Assembly: GCA_947306845.1 (NCBI GenBank)
Contig: CAMZHP010000180.1
Location: forward strand, 1-6,888
Origin: an uncultured Prevotellaceae bacterium
GTDB lineage: Bacteria > Bacteroidota > Bacteroidia > Bacteroidales > Bacteroidaceae
Length of the DNA: 6,888 nucleotides
Reading direction: 5' to 3'
The position numbers were made by a program, and so were the translations under genes. Below, in pieces: positions 1-5,343 of this stretch (position 1 is its first letter; every line of letters begins with the position of its first letter). The notes below the pieces were generated by a model that worked only from the letters and a program-made list of their open reading frames with translations, did no database searches and was not told the DNA's origin.

Positions 1-137
1 AAAGCTATACTCTTGACTGGGCAGCCCGCCAACCAGGTTTATCCGCTGACCCAATTAAAGTCGAAGAGACATCATCCTCAAATTCCGGGTTTTTGAACAT
101 GCAAAATCTTCACCACAAAGAGTTTCGTTTGCAGTGA
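1..137 (+). CDS. C-terminal tail of the mobilization relaxase (continuation of the right-edge gene)
   Basis: The phase beginning at base 3 is open for 44 codons to a TGA at 135-137 and has no start that would make it a gene of its own. The relaxase reading frame at the right edge ends after the first base of a codon. Adding bases 1-2 completes a Lys codon (aaa), and the frame then runs straight into this tail, which starts SYTLDWAARQPG and ends HHKEFRLQ. I infer that this is the end of the same relaxase on a circular molecule, giving about 339 aa. The tail carries no catalytic motif; in this family the nuclease residues lie near the N-terminus. If the window is instead linear, this is simply the 3' end of an unidentified gene. 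It is followed at once by a hairpin that separates it from the convergent rep gene. Confidence 0.75.
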   Translation, partial: SYTLDWAARQPGLSADPIKVEETSSSNSGFLNMQNLHHKEFRLQ

Positions 138-159
138 GTTCTTTGATTAAGAAAGAACT
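137..159. terminator. Hairpin between convergent relaxase and rep genes
   Basis: AGTTCTTT (137-144) and AAAGAACT (152-159) form a perfect 8-bp stem with a 7-nt loop. The hairpin starts on the last base of the relaxase stop codon and lies 22 bases from the rep stop. There is no clear T-run on either side, so a bidirectional terminator or 3'-end stabiliser is inferred from position and stem only. Confidence 0.5.
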
Positions 160-180
160 AAGATAAGGTATTATGAGATA

Positions 181-1497
181 TTACGGGTCTTTTCGGGTTG
201 TTTGTTCATCAAGTAGACCAGGCTCTCGCTTTCTTTCTTTTCGTGTGGACGGTGGTTTTATCGACCATCCATAATCTTTGAGGTTCACTTGGAGTACGTA
301 GTCCATGATGTTGTTGCGTTTATATTGCCTGGTGCCATTGGCAAACTTACCCTGCCCTTCCTTTTCCTGGATAACTTGTATCACCTGAGCATACGTGTCC
401 CTGAAACGTTTTGCCTGCTCGTCAATAATCCTCATATAGTAAGATGCTTCTTTCTTGGTGAGATACCTTGACAGCAACGTATATACGATTCGGTCTTGAT
501 GCTCATAATCGTGCCAAGGGTTGGAATGGATTTTCTGTGCAGATGTCTTTTTCTTCTTTGTAGCCTCTGTGGCGGGTACGGCAGACTCATATGGGTCTAG
601 TTGGTCATCGCCTTTTTGCCATGGCCGCTGCAGCCCTTGCTTGGGATGCTCGCGCGTATATATATAAAGGAGAACAGAACTCACCTTTCCACCCTTCCCC
701 GTTCTAGGCCCCGACTGGAAGTCGAACCACACATCGGAAGTGCCGTTTTTGTAGAGCCAGTACAATTCCTTCTGCGCAACTTTCAGAATATTCACACGAA
801 TGTCCTTGTAGCTCTTGAAGCTCATGGAACGCTTTGTCTTCCCCGTTCTTGGGTCTACCTGCTCATCAAGATTGAATAAAGACCTGATATTTTCCAGCTT
901 GATGGGCACTACCCTTTTCTTGTATTTGATGCCTGATGCCTTGGAAGAATATCTGTATTCACCACCATACTTACAGCATATCTCATACATCTTCTGCGAG
1001 TACTTCGACCTGAGCATCATGGCGGTGCCGATGTCAAATGACGTGAAACCATTGTTCAGATTGATAAGATAAGGCATGATTTCCGGCGATATCCTGACAA
1101 TGTACTTCTTCGTCTGCTCGTCATAAAAGAAGGAGTCTATCCAGTGTACCTTTCCCTCATAGGTCTTTCCTTCTGGAGAGGTGTAGTTCACGGGGATGAA
1201 CTTCTCCCCCAGACAGCTCAGCGTCTCATACGTTCGCGGCACGTTCTTCGAACCACCGATGATTCCCAGGTCCTTGTCCGTGAGGTAGAAATACAGTTCT
1301 TTCCAATTTTCCGGCACGCCCAGCCCTTTCTCAACGAACTTATGCTTGACCTCGCCCGAAAGGAAATACATTGCGCGTCGCTCCATGAGACTATAGGAGA
1401 TGGGCGAATTGATAATCCAGTTGCTCCAGCTCACCTTCTCATGGTTGATCTTACCAAGGTCAATCAATCTGAATAGTTCGTCCTTCAATTTTGGCAT
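181..1497 (-). CDS. repB: Plasmid replication initiator, Rep_3 (RepB) family
   Basis: This 438-aa protein would bind the iterons just upstream of its own gene and open the plasmid origin. The N-terminal half (about residues 22-178) has the look of the first winged-helix domain of Rep_3 initiators: NWIINSPISYSLMERRAMYF near residue 27, then SFDIGTAMMLRSKYSQKMYEICCKYGG at about 153-179, the characteristic long helix with alternating Ser/Tyr and Leu/Met. A second winged helix follows at about 198-283 (VPIKLENIRSLFNL through VSSVLLYIYTRE). The C-terminal part (about 285-438) is basic and low in complexity, with KKKK at 314-317 and an Arg/Lys-rich end, so the protein is longer than many members of the family. 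The ATG at 1497-1495 is the first possible start; it lies about 16 nt from the predicted transcription start and has no Shine-Dalgarno, as is common in Bacteroidota. Iterons and promoter directly upstream support the call. Confidence 0.9.
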   Translation of the reverse strand: MPKLKDELFRLIDLGKINHEKVSWSNWIINSPISYSLMERRAMYFLSGEVKHKFVEKGLGVPENWKELYFYLTDKDLGIIGGSKNVPRTYETLSCLGEKFIPVNYTSPEGKTYEGKVHWIDSFFYDEQTKKYIVRISPEIMPYLINLNNGFTSFDIGTAMMLRSKYSQKMYEICCKYGGEYRYSSKASGIKYKKRVVPIKLENIRSLFNLDEQVDPRTGKTKRSMSFKSYKDIRVNILKVAQKELYWLYKNGTSDVWFDFQSGPRTGKGGKVSSVLLYIYTREHPKQGLQRPWQKGDDQLDPYESAVPATEATKKKKTSAQKIHSNPWHDYEHQDRIVYTLLSRYLTKKEASYYMRIIDEQAKRFRDTYAQVIQVIQEKEGQGKFANGTRQYKRNNIMDYVLQVNLKDYGWSIKPPSTRKERKREPGLLDEQTTRKDP

Positions 1498-1519
1498 ACG
1501 CAGTTATGGCTGTTTCGGG

Positions 1520-1550
1520 CAAAAATAGTTTTTTCCTCTCATATATCAAA
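1520..1550 (-). promoter_or_regulatory. Bacteroidota-type promoter for rep
   Basis: On the minus strand a TTTG -33 box (1550-1547) is followed after 19 nt by TATTTTTG (1527-1520), a full match to the TAnnTTTG -7 consensus of Bacteroidota. Transcription should begin near 1513-1515, leaving a leader of only about 16 nt before the rep ATG. The iterons lie about 60 bp further upstream, so bound Rep could interfere with transcription (inference). Confidence 0.8.
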
Positions 1551-1608
1551 ATCACATGGAAATCCTGCCCGACTATTCAGTGACGTGTGACCTTGCTGAT
1601 GAAAAATG

Positions 1609-1692
1609 GCGCAAAACCTCCTAAGTTCAGCGCAAAACCTCCCAAGTTTCAGCGCAAAACCTCCTAAGTTCCTGCGCAAAACCTCCTAAGTA
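1609..1692 (+). repeat. Four replication iterons (origin of replication)
   Basis: Four copies of the 19-mer GCGCAAAACCTCCTAAGTT start at 1609, 1630, 1652 and 1674. Copies 1 and 3 are identical, copy 2 has one change (T to C at position 14) and copy 4 differs only in its last base. The 21/22/22-bp spacing is about two helical turns, so all sites face one side of the DNA. That arrangement and the position upstream of a Rep_3 gene are typical of iteron-controlled origins. Rep is the expected ligand. Confidence 0.9.
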
Positions 1693-1780
1693 AATTCTAT
1701 AGTACATTGGAAATCAGATAGTTATACCGTCCTTAAATAAAGCTTTAAAATATAATGAATAAATAAAGCTTTATGAGAAA
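1693..1780. other. AT-rich candidate unwinding region of the origin, with a duplicated 14-mer
   Basis: Directly beyond the iterons the sequence becomes strongly AT-rich. It contains two exact copies of TAAATAAAGCTTTA (1734-1747 and 1760-1773), 26 bp apart. Each carries the palindrome TAAAGCTTTA; in the second copy it extends to 12 bp (1763-1774). AT-rich DNA beside iterons commonly serves as the DNA unwinding element, while the palindromes could bind a host or plasmid factor. Both roles are inferred from position. Confidence 0.5.
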
Positions 1781-1916
1781 CTTTGGACGAAAGGGAAAGA
1801 AGGATGCTGTTTTTCCTGTCTTATTTCATATTTAAGATGGTTTCAGGTGACTTCATCGTGAACTTTTTAAGTTGTCGTTCCCTTGTAAGGATTTTTCGCT
1901 ACTGCACTTTGTTTTT

Positions 1917-2042
1917 TCATCTGCCGATATGAAACAGAAACGACAGCATCTTCATGACCGCCTTCAACACGAAGGCGATTACCGAGAAGATGGCATGGAA
2001 GATACCATAGAACAGCGTGAAGAAAAACATGAATATCATCAT
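1917..2042 (-). CDS. Small hydrophobic membrane peptide (41 aa), function unknown
   Basis: An ATG at 2042-2040 opens 41 codons ending at TGA 1919-1917. The product is almost entirely hydrophobic (begins MMIFMFFFTLFYGIFHAIF), with one membrane helix over about residues 2-26 and a positively charged end (K27, K31, H38, R41). By hand count 31 of 41 codons end in G or C, unlike the AT-rich flanks but like the other genes here. A strong Bacteroidota promoter match lies 65 bases upstream on the same strand. Both points argue that this is a real gene rather than a chance ORF. The overlapping 96-codon plus-strand frame uses the same triplets in antisense and is very hydrophilic, as expected of a shadow. 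The peptide could be a type I toxin, an entry-exclusion or host-membrane factor, or something else; no family is recognised and no antisense promoter was found. Confidence 0.55.
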   Translation of the reverse strand: MMIFMFFFTLFYGIFHAIFSVIAFVLKAVMKMLSFLFHIGR

Positions 2043-2106
2043 AGTCCTGTCATATCGGTTATTGTCGTTTCAATTTGTATGGATGGACACGTCCCCTCCG
2101 GCACTT

Positions 2107-2138
2107 CAAATATACAAAAAATTTCTGACATACGCAAA
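2107..2138 (-). promoter_or_regulatory. Bacteroidota-type promoter for the 41-aa peptide
   Basis: On the minus strand TTTG (2138-2135) is followed after 20 nt by TATATTTG (2114-2107), a complete match to TTTG-N19-21-TAnnTTTG. The predicted start near 2100 gives a leader of about 58 nt to the ATG at 2042. No other minus-strand gene lies within reach except rep, more than 500 bp further on and with its own promoter. Confidence 0.7.
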
Positions 2139-2298
2139 CTTTTAAACAAGAATAATTGGTGATTTTTGTTTGACATAATTGGTTTATTCGTTGTTCTTTT
2201 TGTTTCCTGACTTTTGGTGTTTTATATCCTTCATCGACACTCTTAGACTACAATTTATAGACTTTGTAGAGAATTTCCATTATTTTTATGCCTACATT

Positions 2299-2326
2299 GT
2301 TCATCTATACAAACGAATGGATGAAC
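2299..2326. promoter_or_regulatory. Inverted repeat upstream of the WYL gene, possible operator
   Basis: GTTCATC (2299-2305) and GATGAAC (2320-2326) are perfect 7-bp inverted arms with a 14-bp spacer, ending 32 bp before the WYL start codon. The centre-to-centre spacing of 21 bp places the arms on one face of the helix, as expected for a dimeric regulator. Autoregulation by the WYL protein is an inference. I saw no clean TTTG/TAnnTTTG pair for this gene; the nearest is TAGACTTTG at 2258-2266, which has one base too many and no -33 box. Confidence 0.4.
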
Positions 2327-2358
2327 GCACGATTTATTAACTCTCAAATTCTTAAATT

Positions 2359-3369
2359 ATGACTTACAACAAAAGGTTTAGCCTGCGAGTCAAGATACTC
2401 GACGGGTTATTGCGAAAGAGACAGGGGGTAAGCATGAAAGAAATCCTCCGGGTGATTAACGATGTGCTTGAATGCCATGGCATATGTCCAGTCCTTTCCA
2501 AGGACACCATATTCCTTGACATGGATGCACTCTCTAATGAATATCATGTTGACATAATGAAAATCCGCGACAAATTTGACAACCGTGTCATCCGCTACCG
2601 CTATGAGAATTTGTCATTCTCCATCTTCAACAATCCTCTCCGTGATGAGGAAATCAAGGAGATAAAGGAAGCACTCGATGTGCTCTCATCCTTCCGTGGC
2701 CTGCCTCAATGTGAGTGTATTGACGAACTCTGTATCCGATTCGACGTGGCTTGTGAGACCAACGGCCACAAAGTAGTTCAGTTCGAGGAATCCTGCATGA
2801 ATCTGGGCATGGAGCATTTCTCCTGCATCTTCCGCGCCATCATCGACCAGAAGGCAGCGGTCATCACATACAAGAGGTTCGGCCACGATAAGCGTCAACA
2901 TAAGGTGTTCCCCTACTACCTCAAGCAGTTTGATCATAGATGGTACCTGGTGGCACGCAGCACCCATCATCTTGAATCCATTTGCATCTTTTCCCTTGAC
3001 CGGCTTTTGTCTTTCGAGGAGGACCCAGAAACTGAATATATCCCTATTGGTATCGACATCGACGAATACTTCAAGGATGTCTGCGGCATCACACGCCCCG
3101 ACCACGGCATTCCCATCACCATCCGTTTCTATGTGAATGCCACTCGACTGCCGTACCTGATGACCAATCCCATTCATCAAAGCCAGGTCATCCGTGTGCA
3201 GAATCATATCGGTGCCATTCTTACCATCCACGTCATACCCACGCCCGAACTGCTGATGCGGTTCTTATCGCTTGGCAAAGATGTGAGAATCATCACCTCA
3301 TGCCAACTGCGTCGGGAAGTAGTAGAAAATTGCAAGAGAGTCGTAAGAATGTACGGTTCGTCTACATAG
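2359..3369 (+). CDS. WYL-domain transcriptional regulator
   Basis: This 336-aa protein has the usual three-part build of WYL regulators. An N-terminal winged helix-turn-helix occupies about residues 5-75 (SLRVKILDGLL, then the KDTIFLDMDALSNEY recognition-helix region). The WYL domain spans about 155-220, with the signature at W195-Y196-L197 inside HRWYLVARS, the conserved ITYKRFG strand at 169-175 and SLDRLLSFE at 212-220. A C-terminal WCX-like part spans about 248-332 (IPITIRFYV, then LLMRFLSLGKDVRIITS). WYL domains sense nucleic acids or nucleotides in characterised cases and often control defence or mobile-element genes. The first ATG (2359) follows an AT-rich leader without a Shine-Dalgarno. 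A gene of unknown function follows on the same strand after 51 bp, so it is the most likely target or partner. Length is normal and no truncation is seen. Confidence 0.85.
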   Translation: MTYNKRFSLRVKILDGLLRKRQGVSMKEILRVINDVLECHGICPVLSKDTIFLDMDALSNEYHVDIMKIRDKFDNRVIRYRYENLSFSIFNNPLRDEEIKEIKEALDVLSSFRGLPQCECIDELCIRFDVACETNGHKVVQFEESCMNLGMEHFSCIFRAIIDQKAAVITYKRFGHDKRQHKVFPYYLKQFDHRWYLVARSTHHLESICIFSLDRLLSFEEDPETEYIPIGIDIDEYFKDVCGITRPDHGIPITIRFYVNATRLPYLMTNPIHQSQVIRVQNHIGAILTIHVIPTPELLMRFLSLGKDVRIITSCQLRREVVENCKRVVRMYGSST

Positions 3370-3386
3370 GCTCGACGATTCACCCT

Positions 3387-3394
3387 TATTTTTG
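3387..3394 (+). promoter_or_regulatory. Possible -7 box for the downstream unknown gene
   Basis: TATTTTTG matches the Bacteroidota TAnnTTTG box in full and lies 26 bp before the ATG at 3421, giving a leader of about 20 nt. No TTTG -33 box is present at the right distance, so this may be a weak or activator-dependent promoter, or chance. Read-through from the WYL gene is the alternative. Confidence 0.35.
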
Positions 3395-3420
3395 CACTTG
3401 TTTTTATAAATGGTAACACT

Positions 3421-4317
3421 ATGAATACGCATCAAAAACAGAATTACGGTTCGTTCCTGCATGATTCAGGAACCCGCCAATGTGAAACGGGGCATATTGA
3501 TGTCCGTATGTGGATGAAGTCCCAACAGAAGGACAAGTATGTCACAATGATGACCAACTGTTTTCAACACGCCAATGCCGACTGGGAACAAGATGACTCC
3601 AGGCGGTTCGTCAATGCCGTGGAGCATTTGTTATTCCAAGACATCGACACGTCTCTGTTGCTGAAAAAGCAAGTCAATGACGAGGGCGTTGTCTTCCAAT
3701 TCCATCTTGTGGAGAATATCCGCAGTGATGAGTTGCTCGACATGCTGATGGAATACCATCCCGGCAAATGGCAGTTCATCCAGGATGCATTCTTGGAGGA
3801 TGGCAACGTCGACCTTGTCTATGAAGACCGTTATGTAAGCAGTCCTTTGGGCTGTCTTCTGCTTGCGCAGTTCATCCGTCGGCTGAAAGGCATGTTCGCA
3901 CTGTCCTTCCATTCCATCAGGATTGTGGTGTCAAAGTCAGACTTCCATGTGATGTTCGACGATGACACGCTGAAAATCGACCGTCGTTTCTCTCACGCAG
4001 AGAGCCGTGACCGTTTTCTTAGGCAATGCATGGATGAAATTGTCGGTGTTCCTTACAAGTTGGAGGTGAAGAACACCAAGCATTTCCGGTCTCTGACCCT
4101 CTGTAACAGTCGTTTTAGGCTCTCCATCCATCCCGACGGCGGTATCTCCCACGGCTGGGGCATCGAGAACGGCGAATACAGCCACCTGACCATTAATGTG
4201 CTGAAGCAACATCTTGATACCAACATTCCCTGTTTCAATCGTGCTGCTCACGAGTACGACAGAAGGGGAATTCCGTACGTTGTTAGTTTCTCCCCCATCA
4301 AGAATGAAGTGAAATAA
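3421..4317 (+). CDS. Unknown 298-aa protein, partner of the WYL regulator
   Basis: I do not recognise this family. The protein is soluble by eye, with no signal peptide or membrane segment. An N-terminal region (about 1-95) is polar and rich in Gln, Asp and His. A central region (about 97-207) looks alpha/beta, with acidic stretches such as ENIRSDELLDMLMEYHPGKW (99-117) and DAFLEDGNVDLVYEDRY (122-138), a hydrophobic helix SPLGCLLLAQFIRRLKGMF (141-159), and FDDDTLKIDRRF (179-190). The C-terminal region (about 208-292) is strand-rich and contains the most motif-like part, IHPDGGISHGWGIENGEY (236-253), ending in a PYVVSFSPI strand. Codon use resembles the WYL gene, and the 51-bp gap without a terminator suggests co-expression or regulation by WYL. 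I see no nuclease, ATPase or methyltransferase signature. An accessory or defence role would be speculation from context. The start at 3421 is the first ATG; M30 or M32 are alternatives. Confidence 0.75.
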   Translation: MNTHQKQNYGSFLHDSGTRQCETGHIDVRMWMKSQQKDKYVTMMTNCFQHANADWEQDDSRRFVNAVEHLLFQDIDTSLLLKKQVNDEGVVFQFHLVENIRSDELLDMLMEYHPGKWQFIQDAFLEDGNVDLVYEDRYVSSPLGCLLLAQFIRRLKGMFALSFHSIRIVVSKSDFHVMFDDDTLKIDRRFSHAESRDRFLRQCMDEIVGVPYKLEVKNTKHFRSLTLCNSRFRLSIHPDGGISHGWGIENGEYSHLTINVLKQHLDTNIPCFNRAAHEYDRRGIPYVVSFSPIKNEVK

Positions 4318-4323
4318 CCGGTT

Positions 4324-4338
4324 TGCTTGTAACAAGCA
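4324..4338 (+). terminator. Short hairpin after the unknown gene
   Basis: TGCTTG (4324-4329), loop TAA and CAAGCA (4333-4338) form a 6-bp stem starting 7 bases after the stop codon. The following bases are only loosely T-rich, so this is a weak terminator candidate. Confidence 0.4.
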
Positions 4339-4402
4339 GTATTTCACTATTTGATTTTTGAACTTTCGGCTTCACTGAAGTCGCTCTATCTTGGAAATGG
4401 AT

Positions 4403-4420
4403 GGAAAAAAGTGTTTTTCC
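4403..4420. repeat. A/T hairpin abutting the small-RNA promoter
   Basis: GGAAAAA (4403-4409), loop AGTG and TTTTTCC (4414-4420) form a perfect 7-bp stem that ends exactly where the -33 TTTG begins (4421). It may terminate upstream transcription, or act as an A-tract element or operator for the promoter. Confidence 0.45.
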
Positions 4421-4451
4421 TTTGCGTTTCACTCGACTTTTCGTAACTTTG
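4421..4451 (+). promoter_or_regulatory. Bacteroidota-type promoter for a small RNA
   Basis: TTTG (4421-4424), 19 nt, TAACTTTG (4444-4451): a full match to the TTTG/TAnnTTTG consensus. Transcription is expected from about 4457-4459 rightward into the large hairpin. No good start codon with coding character follows. Confidence 0.75.
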
Positions 4452-4457
4452 TCGCGT

Positions 4458-4632
4458 CAGTGAGTGACAAGCTGTCGGCTCCTGATACCGTTTAGGTGTG
4501 CTTTTATCTCTAAAACTGCCAAAAAATGATATATACAAAGCACAGCGACAGCCCTCTTTGTGGGCTGTCTTACTGTGTGTATATATGCGTATGGCAGTAC
4601 GTAGAGATAACATGGTGGGCAGTCCACTTTTT
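4458..4632 (+). ncRNA. Predicted structured small RNA, about 175 nt, unknown family
   Basis: Between a promoter and a terminator lies one large imperfect hairpin spanning 4504-4610. Its arms pair in order from outside to inside: 4504-4512 with 4602-4610 (9 bp), 4515-4521 with 4592-4598 (7 bp), 4529-4537 with 4578-4586 (9 bp), 4541-4545 with 4573-4577 (5 bp), and 4547-4554 with 4562-4569 (8 bp), closing on a 7-nt loop TCTTTGT. That is 38 Watson-Crick pairs interrupted by small internal loops and bulges, the shape of a folded RNA. The 5' part (4458-4503) is less structured, with one GACA/TGTC arm pair. Possible roles are copy-number or transfer control by antisense pairing, or the RNA part of a plasmid maintenance system. 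A DNA role, such as a single-strand origin or a palindromic MITE, is the main alternative. I do not recognise a named RNA family. Confidence 0.6.
4615..4632 (+). terminator. Rho-independent terminator of the small RNA
   Basis: GTGGG (4615-4619), loop CAG and TCCAC (4623-4627) form a short stem (one G-T pair), followed immediately by TTTTT (4628-4632) and a further pyrimidine run. It is well placed, 5 bases after the big hairpin closes. Confidence 0.6.
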
Positions 4633-4654
4633 CTCTTCCCTCAAAGTTCTTCAC

Positions 4655-4984
4655 CAATTACACGATTACATTATTAGCGTATAATACGATGATGGATGTT
4701 GTAATCATTGATTATAGTATTCATATATTACATGTTCCTCGATACAGTAATATACGATTACATGAATGTACGAATAAATGCTTTTCGATACACGATTACG
4801 TGATTATTCTATTGCCTTAATAGATGAATACGTTATTAGTATTTTGCACGATAATGGATGCCGTAATAAGTGATTAAATGATTAGTTGATTATACTAATA
4901 CACGAATACATTATTCACATATTATTACTACCTGTCTTACATTATTCCATGATTATAATAATAAGTTAATAAATGAATTATGTG
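4655..4984. repeat. AT-rich degenerate repeat field A
   Basis: This stretch holds no coding frame. It is built from recurring short words such as GATTA, GAATA, ATTAC and TAATA. The clearest repeated unit is TAYACGAWTA, exact at 4659-4668, 4751-4760, 4789-4798 and 4899-4908, with a one-mismatch copy at 4767-4776. The longest exact match is TACACGATTAC at 4659 and 4789. The same motif recurs beyond mobC, which argues against mere base composition. A protein-binding array is the simplest reading. Confidence 0.6.
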
Positions 4985-5025
4985 TTTTCTGAAAGCATTA
5001 TTTAACAATAATAATGTTCAGAAAA
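4985..5025. repeat. 41-bp hairpin at the border of the AT-rich field
   Basis: TTTTCTGAA (4985-4993) pairs with TTCAGAAAA (5017-5025). After a 2-nt bulge (AG), CATTATT (4996-5002) pairs with AATAATG (5010-5016) around a 7-nt loop. The 16-bp stem lies exactly between the AT-rich array and the GC-richer mob region. It could be a bidirectional terminator or a DNA structure used in transfer. Confidence 0.6.
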
Positions 5026-5150
5026 TTTACATACGTCAATTCAAATGCTTACCTTTGTTTCCATCATAGGTAATGCGCACCTCGACATGAAAAACAAGGC
5101 TTCCCTATCCTCTGTTTTCTTCATCCTATGTCTCCGAAAATGACGAGCAC

Positions 5151-5330
5151 GTTCTGCGGAACGGCCTTCGCCGTTATTGACAGGGTGAATGCGGCCATTT
5201 ATGGCTGCTGCTTGCAAGACTTTGGATAATTGCTTAGCAAGTTGTGTTTTTGTGCGGACGGACTTCGCCCCCCCTCTCAAAAACCACTTGCCTGCTTTCG
5301 CAGGGAGATTTATACTCGCAACTCGTATAA
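5151..5330. other. oriT: Candidate origin of transfer (oriT) upstream of mobC
   Basis: A GC-richer block of nested inverted repeats lies directly before mobC. It holds AACGGC/GCCGTT (5160-5165 and 5170-5175, 4-nt loop); an imperfect inverted pair of about 16-18 bp, GCAAGTTGTGTTTTTGTG (5237-5254) against CTCAAAAACCACTTGC (5276-5291); CCTGC/GCAGG (5291-5295 and 5300-5304, 4-nt loop); and TTATAC/GTATAA (5310-5315 and 5325-5330). Inverted repeats beside the first mob gene are the usual layout of oriT in mobilizable elements. The nic site cannot be placed from sequence alone. Confidence 0.55.
5221..5252 (+). promoter_or_regulatory. Possible mobC promoter inside the oriT block
   Basis: TTTG (5221-5224), 20 nt, TGTTTTTG (5245-5252). 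The -7 box has one mismatch, a G in place of the second-position A. The predicted start near 5259 gives an 85-nt leader containing the inverted repeats, so relaxosome proteins bound at oriT could repress mob expression (inference). Confidence 0.4.
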
Positions 5331-5343
5331 TTTTCAGGATAAT

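Noticed and set aside
1804..1932. 42-codon plus-strand frame with a purine-rich stretch before the ATG
   Set aside because: Codons are unbiased and AT-rich, the purine run touches the ATG, no TTTG/TAnnTTTG pair precedes it, and its end overlaps the better-supported minus-strand peptide.
1872..2162. 96-codon plus-strand frame
   Set aside because: It shares triplet register with the minus-strand hydrophobic peptide and is its antisense image (very hydrophilic, His/Glu/Arg-rich), with no promoter on its strand. The minus strand has the promoter and the coding-like third positions.
2686..3231. 181-codon minus-strand frame across the WYL gene
   Set aside because: It lies entirely opposite a well-recognised WYL coding sequence, and its own product resembles no known family by eye.
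3937..4347. Minus-strand frames opposite the unknown 298-aa gene
   Set aside because: Several overlapping antisense frames exist here, as expected from G/C-ending codons; none has a promoter or coherent domain pattern.
4504..4610. Palindromic MITE or insertion-sequence remnant
   Set aside because: No target-site duplication is visible at the ends, and the flanking promoter and terminator fit an RNA gene better. It stays as an alternative.
4458..4632. Retron or other reverse-transcriptase-linked RNA
   Set aside because: The long paired RNA suggested it, but no reverse transcriptase gene exists anywhere in the window.
4526..4684. 52-codon frame (rich in Cys, Tyr and Trp) through the small-RNA hairpin
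   Set aside because: It follows the hairpin arms, runs through the terminator into the AT-rich array and has no coding-like codon bias.
4911..4919. DnaA box TTATTCACA as a replication origin
   Set aside because: It fits the TTWTNCACA consensus, but it is a single copy in AT-rich repeats more than 3 kb from the iterons along the window.
5041..5280. 79-codon minus-strand frame across the oriT block
   Set aside because: It needs a TTG start, has no promoter, and its basic product follows from the inverted-repeat DNA it covers. A decayed gene remnant cannot be excluded.
5230..5343. N-terminal extension of mobC back to the ATG at 5230
   Set aside because: It would translate the oriT inverted repeats into a Cys/Pro-rich stretch foreign to MobC; the ATG at 5344 has AGGA at proper spacing and the expected N-terminus.
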